DNA of 20,912 nt from positions 1 to 20,912 of the forward strand of contig CAYNDV010000078.1 in NCBI GenBank assembly GCA_964396055.1. Reading direction: 5' to 3'. The stretch is from CAYJPV01 sp964396055 (GTDB taxonomy: Bacteria > Acidobacteriota > Vicinamibacteria > Vicinamibacterales > JAKQTR01). The notes under the pieces were generated by a model. The model ran no database searches, had not been told where the DNA came from, and worked only from the letters and a program-made list of their open reading frames with translations. A program made the position numbers and the translations under genes. Below are positions 14,575-20,912 of this stretch, piece after piece (the stretch's first letter is position 1; each line of letters opens with the position of its first letter).

Positions 14575-16107
14575 TCAGGCCGACGGCAGGTGCCGCGGCA
14601 GGAACACCTCGAAGGTGGCGCCGGCGCCCACCTCGCTCTCGACGGCGATCAAGCCGTGGTTCTGCTTCACGATGCCGTACACCGTGGCCAGGCCGAGACC
14701 GGTGCCGTGACCCACGCCCTTGGTGGTGAAGAACGGCTCGAAGATCTTCCCGAGGGCCGCCGGCTCGATGCCACGGCCCGTGTCGGCCACGGTCAGGCAC
14801 ACGTACTCGCCGGGGGCGAAGCCGGGCCGGCCGGCGCAGTCGGCGGGCGACAGGGTACGGTTGGCGGTGTCGATCGTCACCCGGCCGACGCCCCCGATGG
14901 CGTCGCGGGCGTTGACGCACAGGTTGGCGAGAATCTGGTCGACCTGCGTCGGGTCGATGCGCACCGGCCAGAGGGGGCGGCCGGGCCGCCACGCGAGCTC
15001 GATGTTCTCGCCGATGAGGCGCCGCAGCATGCGGAGCATGCCTTCGACGGCGTCATTCAGGTCGAGCACCTTCGGCGTCACCGTCTGGCGGCGCGCGAAC
15101 CCCAGCAACTGGCGCGTGAGGTCGGCGGCGCGCTGGGCGGCCGACTGGATCTCCCGCAGGGGCGCGTGCAGCGGATCGGCGGCCGGCACGGCGTCCAGGG
15201 CGAGGTCGCAGTGGCCGATGATCACGTTCAGCATGTTGTTGAAGTCGTGGGCCACCCCGCCCGCCAGCCGGCCCACCGCTTCCATCTTCTGGGCCTGGGC
15301 CAGCTGCGCCTGCAGGTGCTGGAACGCGGTGACGTCACGGCCGATGCCGAGCACCGCGTACGGCTGGCCGTCACGATAGACCAGGCAGGCCCGCGTCTCG
15401 ACGACGATCTCGCGGCCGTCCCGGCTGCGCAGGCGGAAGTCCGAGGGCTTCTCCTGGTGCCCCGTTTGCATGATTTCGGCCATCCGCTCGGCCGCGAAGG
15501 CCATCTGGTCGGGCGACAGCAGGTCCACGAACGACAGGTCCGGAATCTCCTCCCGCCGGTACCCCAGCAGCGCCAGCGCAGCCGCGTTGGCGTCGATGAA
15601 CCGCCCGTCGAGGCCGACGAGGTACACGCAATCGAGGGACCGGTCGAACAGGCTGCGATACCGCTCCTCGGCCTCACGCAGCGCGGCCTCCTGCCTGATC
15701 CGCTCGCTGATGTCGCGGGCGCAGATCACCAGCCCCGCCACGTCCGGGTCGTCGAGCCGGTTTGAGCCGATGGCCTCGAGGTGGGCCCAGGTGCCGTCGG
15801 CCCGGCGGTACCTGAAGGAACTGGGCGTGTTGGGGTTGACGTTCTCGGAGACCTCCCGCAGGTCGTTCTGGATTCGCTGCCGGTCGTCGGGGTGCACCAG
15901 GTCGAACGGCGAACGGCCGAGCAGGCTGCCGGGCGGGTAGCCCAGGATGCGCGCCGCGGCGGGCGACTCGTACGTGATGGCCCCGTCCCGGTCCACGACC
16001 ACGATGATGTCCGACGCCCCCTCGAGGATGGCGCGGTAGGTCGCCTCGATGCGCGCGGGCCTGGACCGGTCCTGCGCCGGGCCGTCTGGTGGTGGAATCG
16101 AAGTCAT
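14575..16107 (-). CDS. Histidine kinase 4: PAS-PAS-HisKA-HATPase, no receiver
   Basis: 510 residues, soluble. PAS 1 about 21-137 (ILEGASDIIVVVDRDG, VHPDDRQRI), PAS 2 about 148-262 (SLDCVYLVGLDGRFIDANAA), then a helix (262-276) into the kinase with H287 (GGVAHDFNNML), N box near N399, DTGRGI (442-447), EPFFTTK and GTGLGL. The protein ends right after the ATPase domain (VFLPRHLPSA); unlike the other three it has no receiver domain and so needs a partner receiver in trans. Its core resembles kinase 1 most closely: both share the CAGxxGFxPGxY loop and the YGIVKQN segment. A TATACT box lies 18 nt before the ATG. It is divergent from the GAF gene. Confidence 0.92.
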   Translation of the reverse strand: MTSIPPPDGPAQDRSRPARIEATYRAILEGASDIIVVVDRDGAITYESPAAARILGYPPGSLLGRSPFDLVHPDDRQRIQNDLREVSENVNPNTPSSFRYRRADGTWAHLEAIGSNRLDDPDVAGLVICARDISERIRQEAALREAEERYRSLFDRSLDCVYLVGLDGRFIDANAAALALLGYRREEIPDLSFVDLLSPDQMAFAAERMAEIMQTGHQEKPSDFRLRSRDGREIVVETRACLVYRDGQPYAVLGIGRDVTAFQHLQAQLAQAQKMEAVGRLAGGVAHDFNNMLNVIIGHCDLALDAVPAADPLHAPLREIQSAAQRAADLTRQLLGFARRQTVTPKVLDLNDAVEGMLRMLRRLIGENIELAWRPGRPLWPVRIDPTQVDQILANLCVNARDAIGGVGRVTIDTANRTLSPADCAGRPGFAPGEYVCLTVADTGRGIEPAALGKIFEPFFTTKGVGHGTGLGLATVYGIVKQNHGLIAVESEVGAGATFEVFLPRHLPSA

Positions 16108-16125
16108 CGCGGTCGCCGTGCCGTC

Positions 16126-16131
16126 AGTATA
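16126..16131 (-). promoter_or_regulatory. -10 box upstream of histidine kinase 4
   Basis: TATACT on the minus strand, 18 nt before the ATG at 16107, in the 167-bp gap shared with the divergent GAF gene. No good -35 is visible 16-18 nt upstream. Transcripts would have a leader of about 12 nt without a Shine-Dalgarno. Confidence 0.4.
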
Positions 16132-16274
16132 CCTTGTCTCTCAAACGCAACTTTCTCGGCGAAGAGGCCGCCGCCGGTCAATCGGTCGAGCCATTCGCCG
16201 ATAGTATTCGACAGGACAGCGGCCGCGGCGTTGGCCCCCGGTGCGGGAACGCGCGCGGTCCCCGTGGCGGAGTC

Positions 16275-16837
16275 ATGAGCGAGAATCGCTTGGCTGGCAG
16301 CACGCTCGAGCACGAAACCTGGACATTCGACGGCTTCCTGGAGGGGTTGGCAGACCGCCTCAGGGCTGCCGCACCCCCGGACATCGGGCCTGCGATCGTG
16401 CGCGCCCTGCCGCGGCTGTGCGCCTTCCTGGAGGCGGACCGCGTGGCGGTCCTGGAGACCGGTCCGGGAAGCCGGCCCGGCCTCTGGGTGAGCCACGTCT
16501 TCCAGACCGGTGACGCGCCGCGCCTGCCGGACCGCGAGGACGTCTCCCGGCACGTCCCGTGGATTGCCGAGCAGGTGCTCAAGAAGCGCTGCGTCGTTGT
16601 GCTTCCACGCGTGGAAGACCTGCCCGAGTCCGCAGAACGGGACCGGGCCACGCTGGTCGCCCAGGGCCTGGGCGCCGCCATGGTGGCGCCGCTCGTGACG
16701 CCCCGGGGCATCGTCGGAGGCCTCAGCGTGGCCGTGCTGGGGCAGCCGCGTCAGTGGTCCGACGACGCCGTGGCCCGCCTGGCACGCATGGCGCGCGTCC
16801 TCGGACCGGCCATCGCCCGCCGCCGCGACGCGCTGCA
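16275..16837 (+). CDS. GAF-domain signalling protein, 3' part lost in the assembly gap
   Basis: About 187 residues before the gap. The whole visible part is a GAF-type sensor: an amphipathic N-terminal helix (FDGFLEGLADRLRAA), CAFLEADRVAVLETG, then ESAERDRATLVAQGLGAAMV, APLVTPRGIVGGLSVAVLG and a closing helix (LARMARVLGPAIARRRDAL). In related proteins this closing helix leads to a kinase, a sigma-54 activator module or another output; that part is not in the assembly. The start at 16275 is preceded by GGAG close by (2-3 nt), and the longer frame from 16089 would overlap kinase 4, so it is less likely. Direct read-through into the phosphatase after the gap is not supported, because the gap length is unknown. 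Confidence 0.72.
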
Positions 16838-16937
16838 NNNNNNNNNNNNNNNNNNNNNNNNNNNNNNNNNNNNNNNNNNNNNNNNNNNNNNNNNNNNNNN
16901 NNNNNNNNNNNNNNNNNNNNNNNNNNNNNNNNNNNNN
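16838..16937. other. Assembly gap: run of 100 N
   Basis: Exactly 100 unknown bases, the usual placeholder for a scaffold gap of unestimated size. The sequence directly after it (16938-16968) is GGAGGCT/GGAGGCC-rich and repeat-like, which may be why assembly stopped here. Frame continuity across the Ns has no meaning. Confidence 0.97.
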
Positions 16938-17003
16938 GAGGCTGGAGGCCTGGGGGCCGGGAGGCTGACGAACTTCCGTCCGGCCCCTCCCGTCTCAGAG
17001 AGT

Positions 17004-18134
17004 GTGACTACCCCACGGCCCGGGTCCGCCTCGTCCAAGCCCCTCTGGGACACGCTGGTTCAGGATTGGCGATACGTCCGCGAGGAGGTCCGTCCCGGCT
17101 GGCGCCAGGCGCTGCGGACGACGATGGCGGAACTCGAGGAGTTCTACATCACGCCCGAGCACCGCCAGCGGCTCAAGCGCATGGGCCGGTTCCAGCGCTG
17201 GGCGCACCTGGGCTGGTGGCTGCTCAAGAGCCTGTTCCTCAGTCTCTCCCCCACCCGGCGCATCGTCCTGCTGGCGGCGCTGGTGCTGGTCGCCCTCTCC
17301 GACCAGGCGGTGCAGGTCGGCGAGTCGGCGCGCACCTCCGCGGACCTGTCCATCGTGGGCGCCGTCCTGCTGGTGGGCGTGCTGCTGCTGGAACTCAAGG
17401 ACAAGCTGCTGGCGCGCCACGAACTCGAAGCCGGGCGGGCGGTGCAGAAGGCACTCATGCCCGAGTACTGCCCCGAGCTGCGCGGCTGGGACGTGTGGAT
17501 GTACACGCGGCCCGCCAACGACGTGGGCGGCGACCTCGTGGACTGTCTCGACCTGGGCGGCGGCCGCGTGGGATTCGCGCTGGCCGACGTGGCCGGCAAG
17601 GCGCTGCCCGCCGCGCTGCTCATGGCGAAAGTGCAGGCCACCCTGCGGGCGCTGGCCACCGAGACGCCGTCGCTGGCGGACCTGGCGGCGCGCACCAACA
17701 CCATCCTGTGCCGGGACGGCCTGCCCAACCGGTTCGCCACACTGGTCTACCTCGACGTCCGCGACGGCGGAGGCACGGTGCGCCTGGTGAACGCCGGGCA
17801 CATGCCGCCGGTGCGGATCGGGCCAGCGGGGTTCCACGACCTGCCGCGCGGCGACATGGCCCTGGGGATGATCCCGGGGGCCACCTACGTCGAGCGCACG
17901 GAAGAGCTCGCGCCCGGCGACATGCTGGTGGTGTACTCGGACGGCCTGACGGAGGCCATGAACGCCGCCGGCGAGTTCTACGACGACAGCCGGCTGCGCC
18001 AGCTGTTCCCCGGCCTGCACACGCTGACGGCCCGGGAGGCGGGCCAGCGTATCCTCGCGTCGGTGGACGTCTTCATCGGCACCACGCGGCCCTATGACGA
18101 CCTGTCGCTGGTGATCCTCAAGAGGGGCCGTTAG
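17004..18134 (+). CDS. Membrane-anchored PP2C/SpoIIE-type serine phosphatase
   Basis: About 376 residues if it starts at the GTG at 17004; the true start could lie in or before the gap. Residues 85-103 and 113-131 form two transmembrane helices; a coiled linker (130-150) leads to the catalytic domain, which should lie in the cytoplasm. The domain begins with the typical AVQKALMPE. Metal ligands are visible: D177 (VGGDLVD), D195 (LADVAGKALPAAL), D313 (VYSDGLTEAM) and D365/D366 (YDDLSLV). RsbU/SpoIIE-like enzymes dephosphorylate anti-sigma-factor antagonists in partner-switching systems; no STAS or anti-sigma gene is present here. The N-terminal 80 residues are charged and unassigned. The gene ends 7 nt before an octamer repeat. 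Confidence 0.85.
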   Translation: MTTPRPGSASSKPLWDTLVQDWRYVREEVRPGWRQALRTTMAELEEFYITPEHRQRLKRMGRFQRWAHLGWWLLKSLFLSLSPTRRIVLLAALVLVALSDQAVQVGESARTSADLSIVGAVLLVGVLLLELKDKLLARHELEAGRAVQKALMPEYCPELRGWDVWMYTRPANDVGGDLVDCLDLGGGRVGFALADVAGKALPAALLMAKVQATLRALATETPSLADLAARTNTILCRDGLPNRFATLVYLDVRDGGGTVRLVNAGHMPPVRIGPAGFHDLPRGDMALGMIPGATYVERTEELAPGDMLVVYSDGLTEAMNAAGEFYDDSRLRQLFPGLHTLTAREAGQRILASVDVFIGTTRPYDDLSLVILKRGR

Positions 18135-18141
18135 GCGATCA

Positions 18142-18160
18142 GGCCGTTGGGCCGTTCGGC
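18142..18160. repeat. GGCCGTTC octamer repeat after the phosphatase
   Basis: GGCCGTTG-GGCCGTTC-GGC, about 2.4 units of an 8-bp tandem repeat starting 7 nt after the phosphatase stop codon. The same unit occurs in opposite orientation at 18685-18720 and in the same orientation at 20843-20876. Confidence 0.65.
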
Positions 18161-18161
18161 A

Positions 18162-18246
18162 GTTCACGGTTCACGGTTCGCGGTTCAGGGTTCACCCCTC
18201 GACCTTGCTCGGGGTGACCCTGAGCCTGGTCGAAGGGTCACGGTTC
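18162..18246. repeat. Composite repeat copy A: heptamers plus hairpin
   Basis: Five GTTCACG-like heptamers (18162-18196) are followed by a long imperfect hairpin (18196-18237). Its arms nest as CCcTCGACC...GGTCGAaGG and GCTCgGG...CCtGAGC around GTGA. Then TCACGGTTC resumes the heptamer. The hairpin therefore sits within the tandem array. The arms are intact in this copy. A second copy in direct orientation lies at 18546-18665. Confidence 0.8.
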
Positions 18247-18328
18247 AGGCAGCCCGCGAGCCGCTCCAGGCCGTCGCCGTTGCAGCCGTCGTCGCGTCTG
18301 CCGATTACTCAGTCAGGAGGGACGCGGT

Positions 18329-18541
18329 ATGACGGGCGAGATTCCCCCGTGCCAGACGACAGCGGTCGTCAACCCGCGTGACCCCGGCGCGCGCGATCGC
18401 GACCAGGGCCAGCCGCGGCGCCATCGCGCCCCGGCCCCGCCCCACCCCCGAAGCGAACCCGAACCCGGACCGGCCGCGGCGGAGTACGCGGACCCGGCTC
18501 ACCCGCCCCACATCGGCACGCGGATCAACGTGCGGGTGTAG
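18329..18541 (+). CDS. Small proline-rich hypothetical protein
   Basis: 70 residues, not recognised. The ATG is preceded by AGGAGG (18315-18320) with 8-nt spacing, one of the best ribosome sites in the window. About 60 of 70 codons end in G or C, as in the neighbouring genes. The protein is hydrophilic, with Pro/Arg/His-rich stretches (RAPAPPHPRSEPEPGPAAA), no signal peptide and no membrane segment; it ends IGTRINVRV. It is probably disordered. It lies exactly between two copies of a composite repeat and its stop codon is 4 nt before copy B. It could be a chance frame, but the ribosome site argues for translation. Confidence 0.42.
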   Translation: MTGEIPPCQTTAVVNPRDPGARDRDQGQPRRHRAPAPPHPRSEPEPGPAAAEYADPAHPPHIGTRINVRV

Positions 18542-18545
18542 GGCG

Positions 18546-18665
18546 GTTCAGGGTTCACGGTTCACGGTTCACGGTTCACGGTTCGCGGTTCGCGGTTCAC
18601 GGTTCGCGGTTCGCCCCTCGACCGTGCTCGGGGTGACCCTGCGCCTGGCCGAAGGGTCACGGTTC
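18546..18665. repeat. Composite repeat copy B: heptamers plus decayed hairpin
   Basis: Ten heptamers (18546-18615), seven of the type GTTCACG or GTTCGCG and the rest near variants, lead to the hairpin sequence seen in copy A (about 18615-18656). Four or so substitutions here weaken both arms (GGCCGA for GGTCGA, GCGC for GAGC). TCACGGTTC again follows. The heptamer array is twice as long as in copy A. Confidence 0.8.
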
Positions 18666-18684
18666 CCGGGGGCTGACGCGGGCC

Positions 18685-18720
18685 GGCCGAATGTCCGAAT
18701 GGCCGAACGGCCGAACGGCC
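18685..18720. repeat. GGCCGAAC octamer repeat at the S9 peptidase stop
   Basis: GGCCGAAT, GTCCGAAT, GGCCGAAC, GGCCGAAC, GGCC: four and a half 8-bp units. The last base is the complement of the final base of the S9 gene's TAG (18720-18722), so the array begins exactly at the end of that gene. The unit is the reverse complement of those at 18142 and 20843. Confidence 0.7.
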
Positions 18721-20777
18721 TATCTCTTGTACTTCCCGAACCATGCCTGCAGGTAGAGCTGCTGCAGCAGCTGGTGCGAGGGGCGGCGCCAGCCGTGGTA
18801 CTCGTCGGGCATGCGCACGAGCAACGTGTCCTTCTTCAGCATCTTCAGCGCGCGGTAGTACTCCTCCGACTGGCGCATCGGCGTCCGCAGGTCCGCCTCG
18901 CCGGTCATCACCATCGTCGGTGTCGTGACGCTGGCCACGTAGTGCAGCGGCGAACGGACGGCGTACTCCATCGGGTCTTCCCAGGGGTACTTGCGGAACT
19001 GCTTGTACCAGGAAGGACCGTCCGTGGTGCCGACAAACGAGTGCCAGTTGATGACGGGGCGCATCGACACGGCCGCCGCGAAGCGGTTGGTGTGGCCGAC
19101 GATCCACGCGGTCAGGACGCCGCCGCCGCTCCCGCCGCAGACGAAGAGGTTCTTCTCGTCGATGAAGCCCTTTGCGATCGCCGCATCGACGCCGGCCATC
19201 AGGTCGTCGTAGTCCTTACCGGGGTAGGCGTACTGGATGCCGTTGACGAAGTCCTGGCCGTAGCCGGTGCTGCCGCGCGGGTTGGTGTAGAGCACCGCGT
19301 AGCCCAGGCCGGCGAAGTTCTGGTACGCCCAGTTGAAGCCCACGTCGTACATGGACCACGGCCCGCCGTGGATCCAGAGCACCATCGGGTACTTCTTCCC
19401 GGGCTCGAAGCCGGCGGGCTTCACCAGCCAGCCCTGGATCTTCAGGCCGTCCTTCGACTCGAACCACAGCTCCTCGACCTGGCCCAGCGAGCGGCCCTCG
19501 AGCACGTCCGCATTGACGTCCACGAGGGTCTTCATCGCCGTCGGATGAACGACGTCGAAGGTGACGAGGTGGGGTGGTTGCTGCGGCGTCGAGCGGACGG
19601 ACGCCGCCTGGCCGGTGCGCGCGATCGACAAGCCGTTGAACACCTGGGTGCCGCCGCCCAGCTTGCGCATCTCGCCCTTCAACGGCGCAAAGTAGTTCGA
19701 CGTGCTGCCCAGCTCCCGCACCTGGAAGTAGACGCCCGTGCCGTCGGGGGCCCATGAGACGCTGGACGGCGAGTCGTTCAGCTTCTCGAGCCACACGCGC
19801 TTCTGGCCGCCTGCCGCATCCATCAGGTACAGGCTCGACACGTGGCTCGTGAAGTTCTGGTCGTCGTAGCCCGTGTAGGCAATCCACCGGCCGTCGGGCG
19901 ACACCACCGGGTTCGCGTCGGGTCCCTTGCGATCGGTCAGCGCCTTGATCGCGCCTGTCGCGAGGTCGATGGCGTAGATCTCGGAGTCGTTGTTGAGGTA
20001 CTCGGCCTCGGGCTTGCGGATGCCGGACACGTAGAGCGTCCGGCCGTCGGCCGACCAGCGGGGTGCCGAGTGGTTGAACCTGCCCTCGGTCACCTGGCGG
20101 GGCGTGCCGCCGGCGAGGGCGTCGATCGTGAAGACGTGGGTGACCCCCCGCTCCACGGGACCTTCGCCGTCGCGCGCCCAGGTGAGGGTGTCGACGAGCG
20201 TGGCGCCCCTGGCCCACTCGGCGCCGCGGGGGCGCTTCGGCAGCTGGACCGGCAGCACGGGGTCCTCGTCCGGCACGAAGGCGGTGAAGGCCAGGCGCCG
20301 GCCGTCGGGCGACCAGGCCACGCCGCCGGGCGCGCGATCGAGGTGCGTGAGCTGCGCCAGCTCGCCCGTCGCCACGAAGAGCACGTGCAGCTGCGTGGTG
20401 CCGTCGCGGTCGGACAGGAAGGCAATCTTCGATCCGTCGGGCGACCACACCGGCGCGGTGTCGCGCCACGAGCCGCGCGTCAGTTCGCGCAATCGCGTGC
20501 CGGCGACATCGACGATCCAGATGTTGCTGCGTGACTGATCCTTGATCTTGTCGACCCAGGTGCGGGCAAAGACGATCTGCGAGCCGTCCGGCGCGATGGC
20601 CGCACCGGACACGCTCTCCATGTCCATGAACGTGTCTTTGTCGAGGAAACGGGCGGGCGGCTGCGCGGCGGCGAACGCGGAAATGCAGAGAACGGTCACG
20701 GCCGTGGCGGCCAGCACCGTGAACATCGTGGCGTCCGGCTTCAGCCGGACGTGAGGGGTCTGGGTGCGGCGGATCAT
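18720..20777 (-). CDS. Secreted S9-family (prolyl oligopeptidase-type) serine peptidase
   Basis: 685 residues. A hydrophobic signal segment (about 18-38, MFTVLAATAVTVLCISAFAA) follows a 17-residue basic n-region. Residues about 55-420 carry beta-propeller (PD40) blades marked WSPDGSKIAF, WSPDGRRLAF, WSADGRTLYV, VSPDGRWIAY and WAPDGTGVYF. The alpha/beta-hydrolase domain has the oxyanion region WIHGGPWSMYD, nucleophile S550 (CGGSGGG), D629 (GEADLRTP) and H661 (DEYHGW). It should cleave short peptides in the periplasm or outside. The start at 20777 is supported by AGGAGG 4 nt upstream and a TTGACA promoter; M18 (20726) would also give a signal peptide but lacks a ribosome site. The n-region contains a palindromic repeat read as VRLKPDAT. 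Confidence 0.93.
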   Translation of the reverse strand: MIRRTQTPHVRLKPDATMFTVLAATAVTVLCISAFAAAQPPARFLDKDTFMDMESVSGAAIAPDGSQIVFARTWVDKIKDQSRSNIWIVDVAGTRLRELTRGSWRDTAPVWSPDGSKIAFLSDRDGTTQLHVLFVATGELAQLTHLDRAPGGVAWSPDGRRLAFTAFVPDEDPVLPVQLPKRPRGAEWARGATLVDTLTWARDGEGPVERGVTHVFTIDALAGGTPRQVTEGRFNHSAPRWSADGRTLYVSGIRKPEAEYLNNDSEIYAIDLATGAIKALTDRKGPDANPVVSPDGRWIAYTGYDDQNFTSHVSSLYLMDAAGGQKRVWLEKLNDSPSSVSWAPDGTGVYFQVRELGSTSNYFAPLKGEMRKLGGGTQVFNGLSIARTGQAASVRSTPQQPPHLVTFDVVHPTAMKTLVDVNADVLEGRSLGQVEELWFESKDGLKIQGWLVKPAGFEPGKKYPMVLWIHGGPWSMYDVGFNWAYQNFAGLGYAVLYTNPRGSTGYGQDFVNGIQYAYPGKDYDDLMAGVDAAIAKGFIDEKNLFVCGGSGGGVLTAWIVGHTNRFAAAVSMRPVINWHSFVGTTDGPSWYKQFRKYPWEDPMEYAVRSPLHYVASVTTPTMVMTGEADLRTPMRQSEEYYRALKMLKKDTLLVRMPDEYHGWRRPSHQLLQQLYLQAWFGKYKR
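20732..20751. repeat. Intragenic palindrome in the S9 signal-peptide region
   Basis: CGTCCGGCT-TC-AGCCGGACG: perfect 9-bp arms with a 2-nt centre. On the minus strand it encodes VRLKPDA in the n-region of the S9 peptidase; on the plus strand it reads ASGFSRT. I recall both peptide strings from dispersed repeats in acidobacterial genomes; that is memory, not a search. Confidence 0.6.
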
Positions 20778-20800
20778 GGGCCCTCCTGGGACAGGCGCCG

Positions 20801-20830
20801 ATCATGCGCCCCGCCCCCGGAGGGTGTCAA
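20801..20830 (-). promoter_or_regulatory. Promoter of the S9 peptidase gene
   Basis: TTGACA (20830-20825, consensus), an 18-nt spacer and CATGAT (20806-20801, 4 of 6). Transcription from about 20794 gives a 17-nt leader that contains the AGGAGG ribosome site (20787-20782). The arrangement supports the ATG at 20777. Confidence 0.5.
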
Positions 20831-20842
20831 TCGGCGGAGGCA

Positions 20843-20876
20843 GGCCGTTCGGCTCTCGGCCGTTCGGCCGTTCGGC
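20843..20876. repeat. GGCCGTTC octamer repeat upstream of the S9 gene
   Basis: GGCCGTTC, GGCTCTC (a 7-bp variant), GGCCGTTC, GGCCGTTC, GGC. It lies just upstream of the S9 promoter, in inverse orientation to the octamer array at the gene's 3' end, so the S9 gene with its promoter is bracketed by inverted octamer arrays. The last bases of the window (TTACTTCTGCCTTCTG) look like the start of another short tandem repeat. Confidence 0.65.
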
Positions 20877-20912
20877 GGAGGCAGCGTGATCCGTTCTTAC
20901 TTCTGCCTTCTG

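Noticed and set aside
16089..18134. One 681-codon gene across the N run
   Set aside because: It overlaps the start of kinase 4 and bridges a gap of unknown length; two partial or separate genes are better supported.
18305..18511. Minus-strand small frame opposite the 70-residue ORF
   Set aside because: No ribosome site and Arg/Gly-rich composition typical of antisense reading in this DNA.
18162..18665. CRISPR-like array
   Set aside because: The repeats are contiguous heptamers without spacers, and no cas gene is nearby.
1..20912. tRNA, rRNA, phage or transposase genes
   Set aside because: I found no cloverleaf, rRNA signature or integrase/transposase motif on either strand.

Overview
The window is about 20.9 kb of very GC-rich bacterial DNA. 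It has dense genes, strongly GC-biased third codon positions, and many short hairpin or tandem repeats abutting gene ends. Gene content (multi-PAS hybrid histidine kinases, exported Gfo/Idh/MocA oxidoreductase, S9 peptidase, DUF2071, DUF393) and an intragenic palindrome read as VRLKPDAT suggest an uncultured soil-type Acidobacteriota, possibly class Vicinamibacteria. That assignment is inference. A run of exactly 100 Ns (16838-16937) marks a scaffold gap, so this is probably a metagenome or draft assembly.

Layout. (1) 1-2446, minus strand: an exported class V PLP-dependent enzyme followed after 2 nt by an exported Gfo/Idh/MocA oxidoreductase that runs off the left edge. (2) 2637-4692, minus strand: a flux zone with two toxin-antitoxin modules (VapC with a ribbon-helix-helix antitoxin, MazF with a ribbon-helix-helix antitoxin) around a CoA-binding-fold protein, then a degenerate glycine-zipper gene fragment. 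(3) 4713-5612: a UbiA-family prenyltransferase, convergent with a three-gene minus-strand unit (DUF2071, DUF393, small outer-membrane-type protein; 5620-7375). (4) 7504-16107: the core of the window, a signalling island of four PAS-type histidine kinases with closely related catalytic cores. Two are on the plus strand (translationally coupled by ATGA) and two on the minus strand. They converge on a papain-fold cysteine peptidase and a pair of near-identical terminator-like palindromes. Three kinases carry a C-terminal receiver domain, one does not, and one carries a PocR-type sensory domain. No DNA-binding response regulator or Hpt gene is visible. (5) 16275-18134: a GAF-domain protein broken by the assembly gap, and a membrane-anchored PP2C/SpoIIE-type phosphatase after it. 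(6) 18135-18719: a repeat zone with two direct copies of a composite heptamer-plus-hairpin element enclosing a small proline-rich ORF. (7) 18721-20777: a secreted S9-family prolyl-oligopeptidase-type peptidase on the minus strand with a consensus-like promoter.

The best candidate for something undescribed is the kinase-kinase-protease-kinase-kinase island with the adjoining GAF and PP2C signalling genes. The PAS and PocR domains would sense signals. Phosphate would move from His to the built-in receivers, while the output is unknown. The cytoplasmic-looking papain-fold peptidase at the centre is a possible but unproven effector. Second in interest is the variety of small repeats that sit exactly at stop codons or inside a signal peptide.
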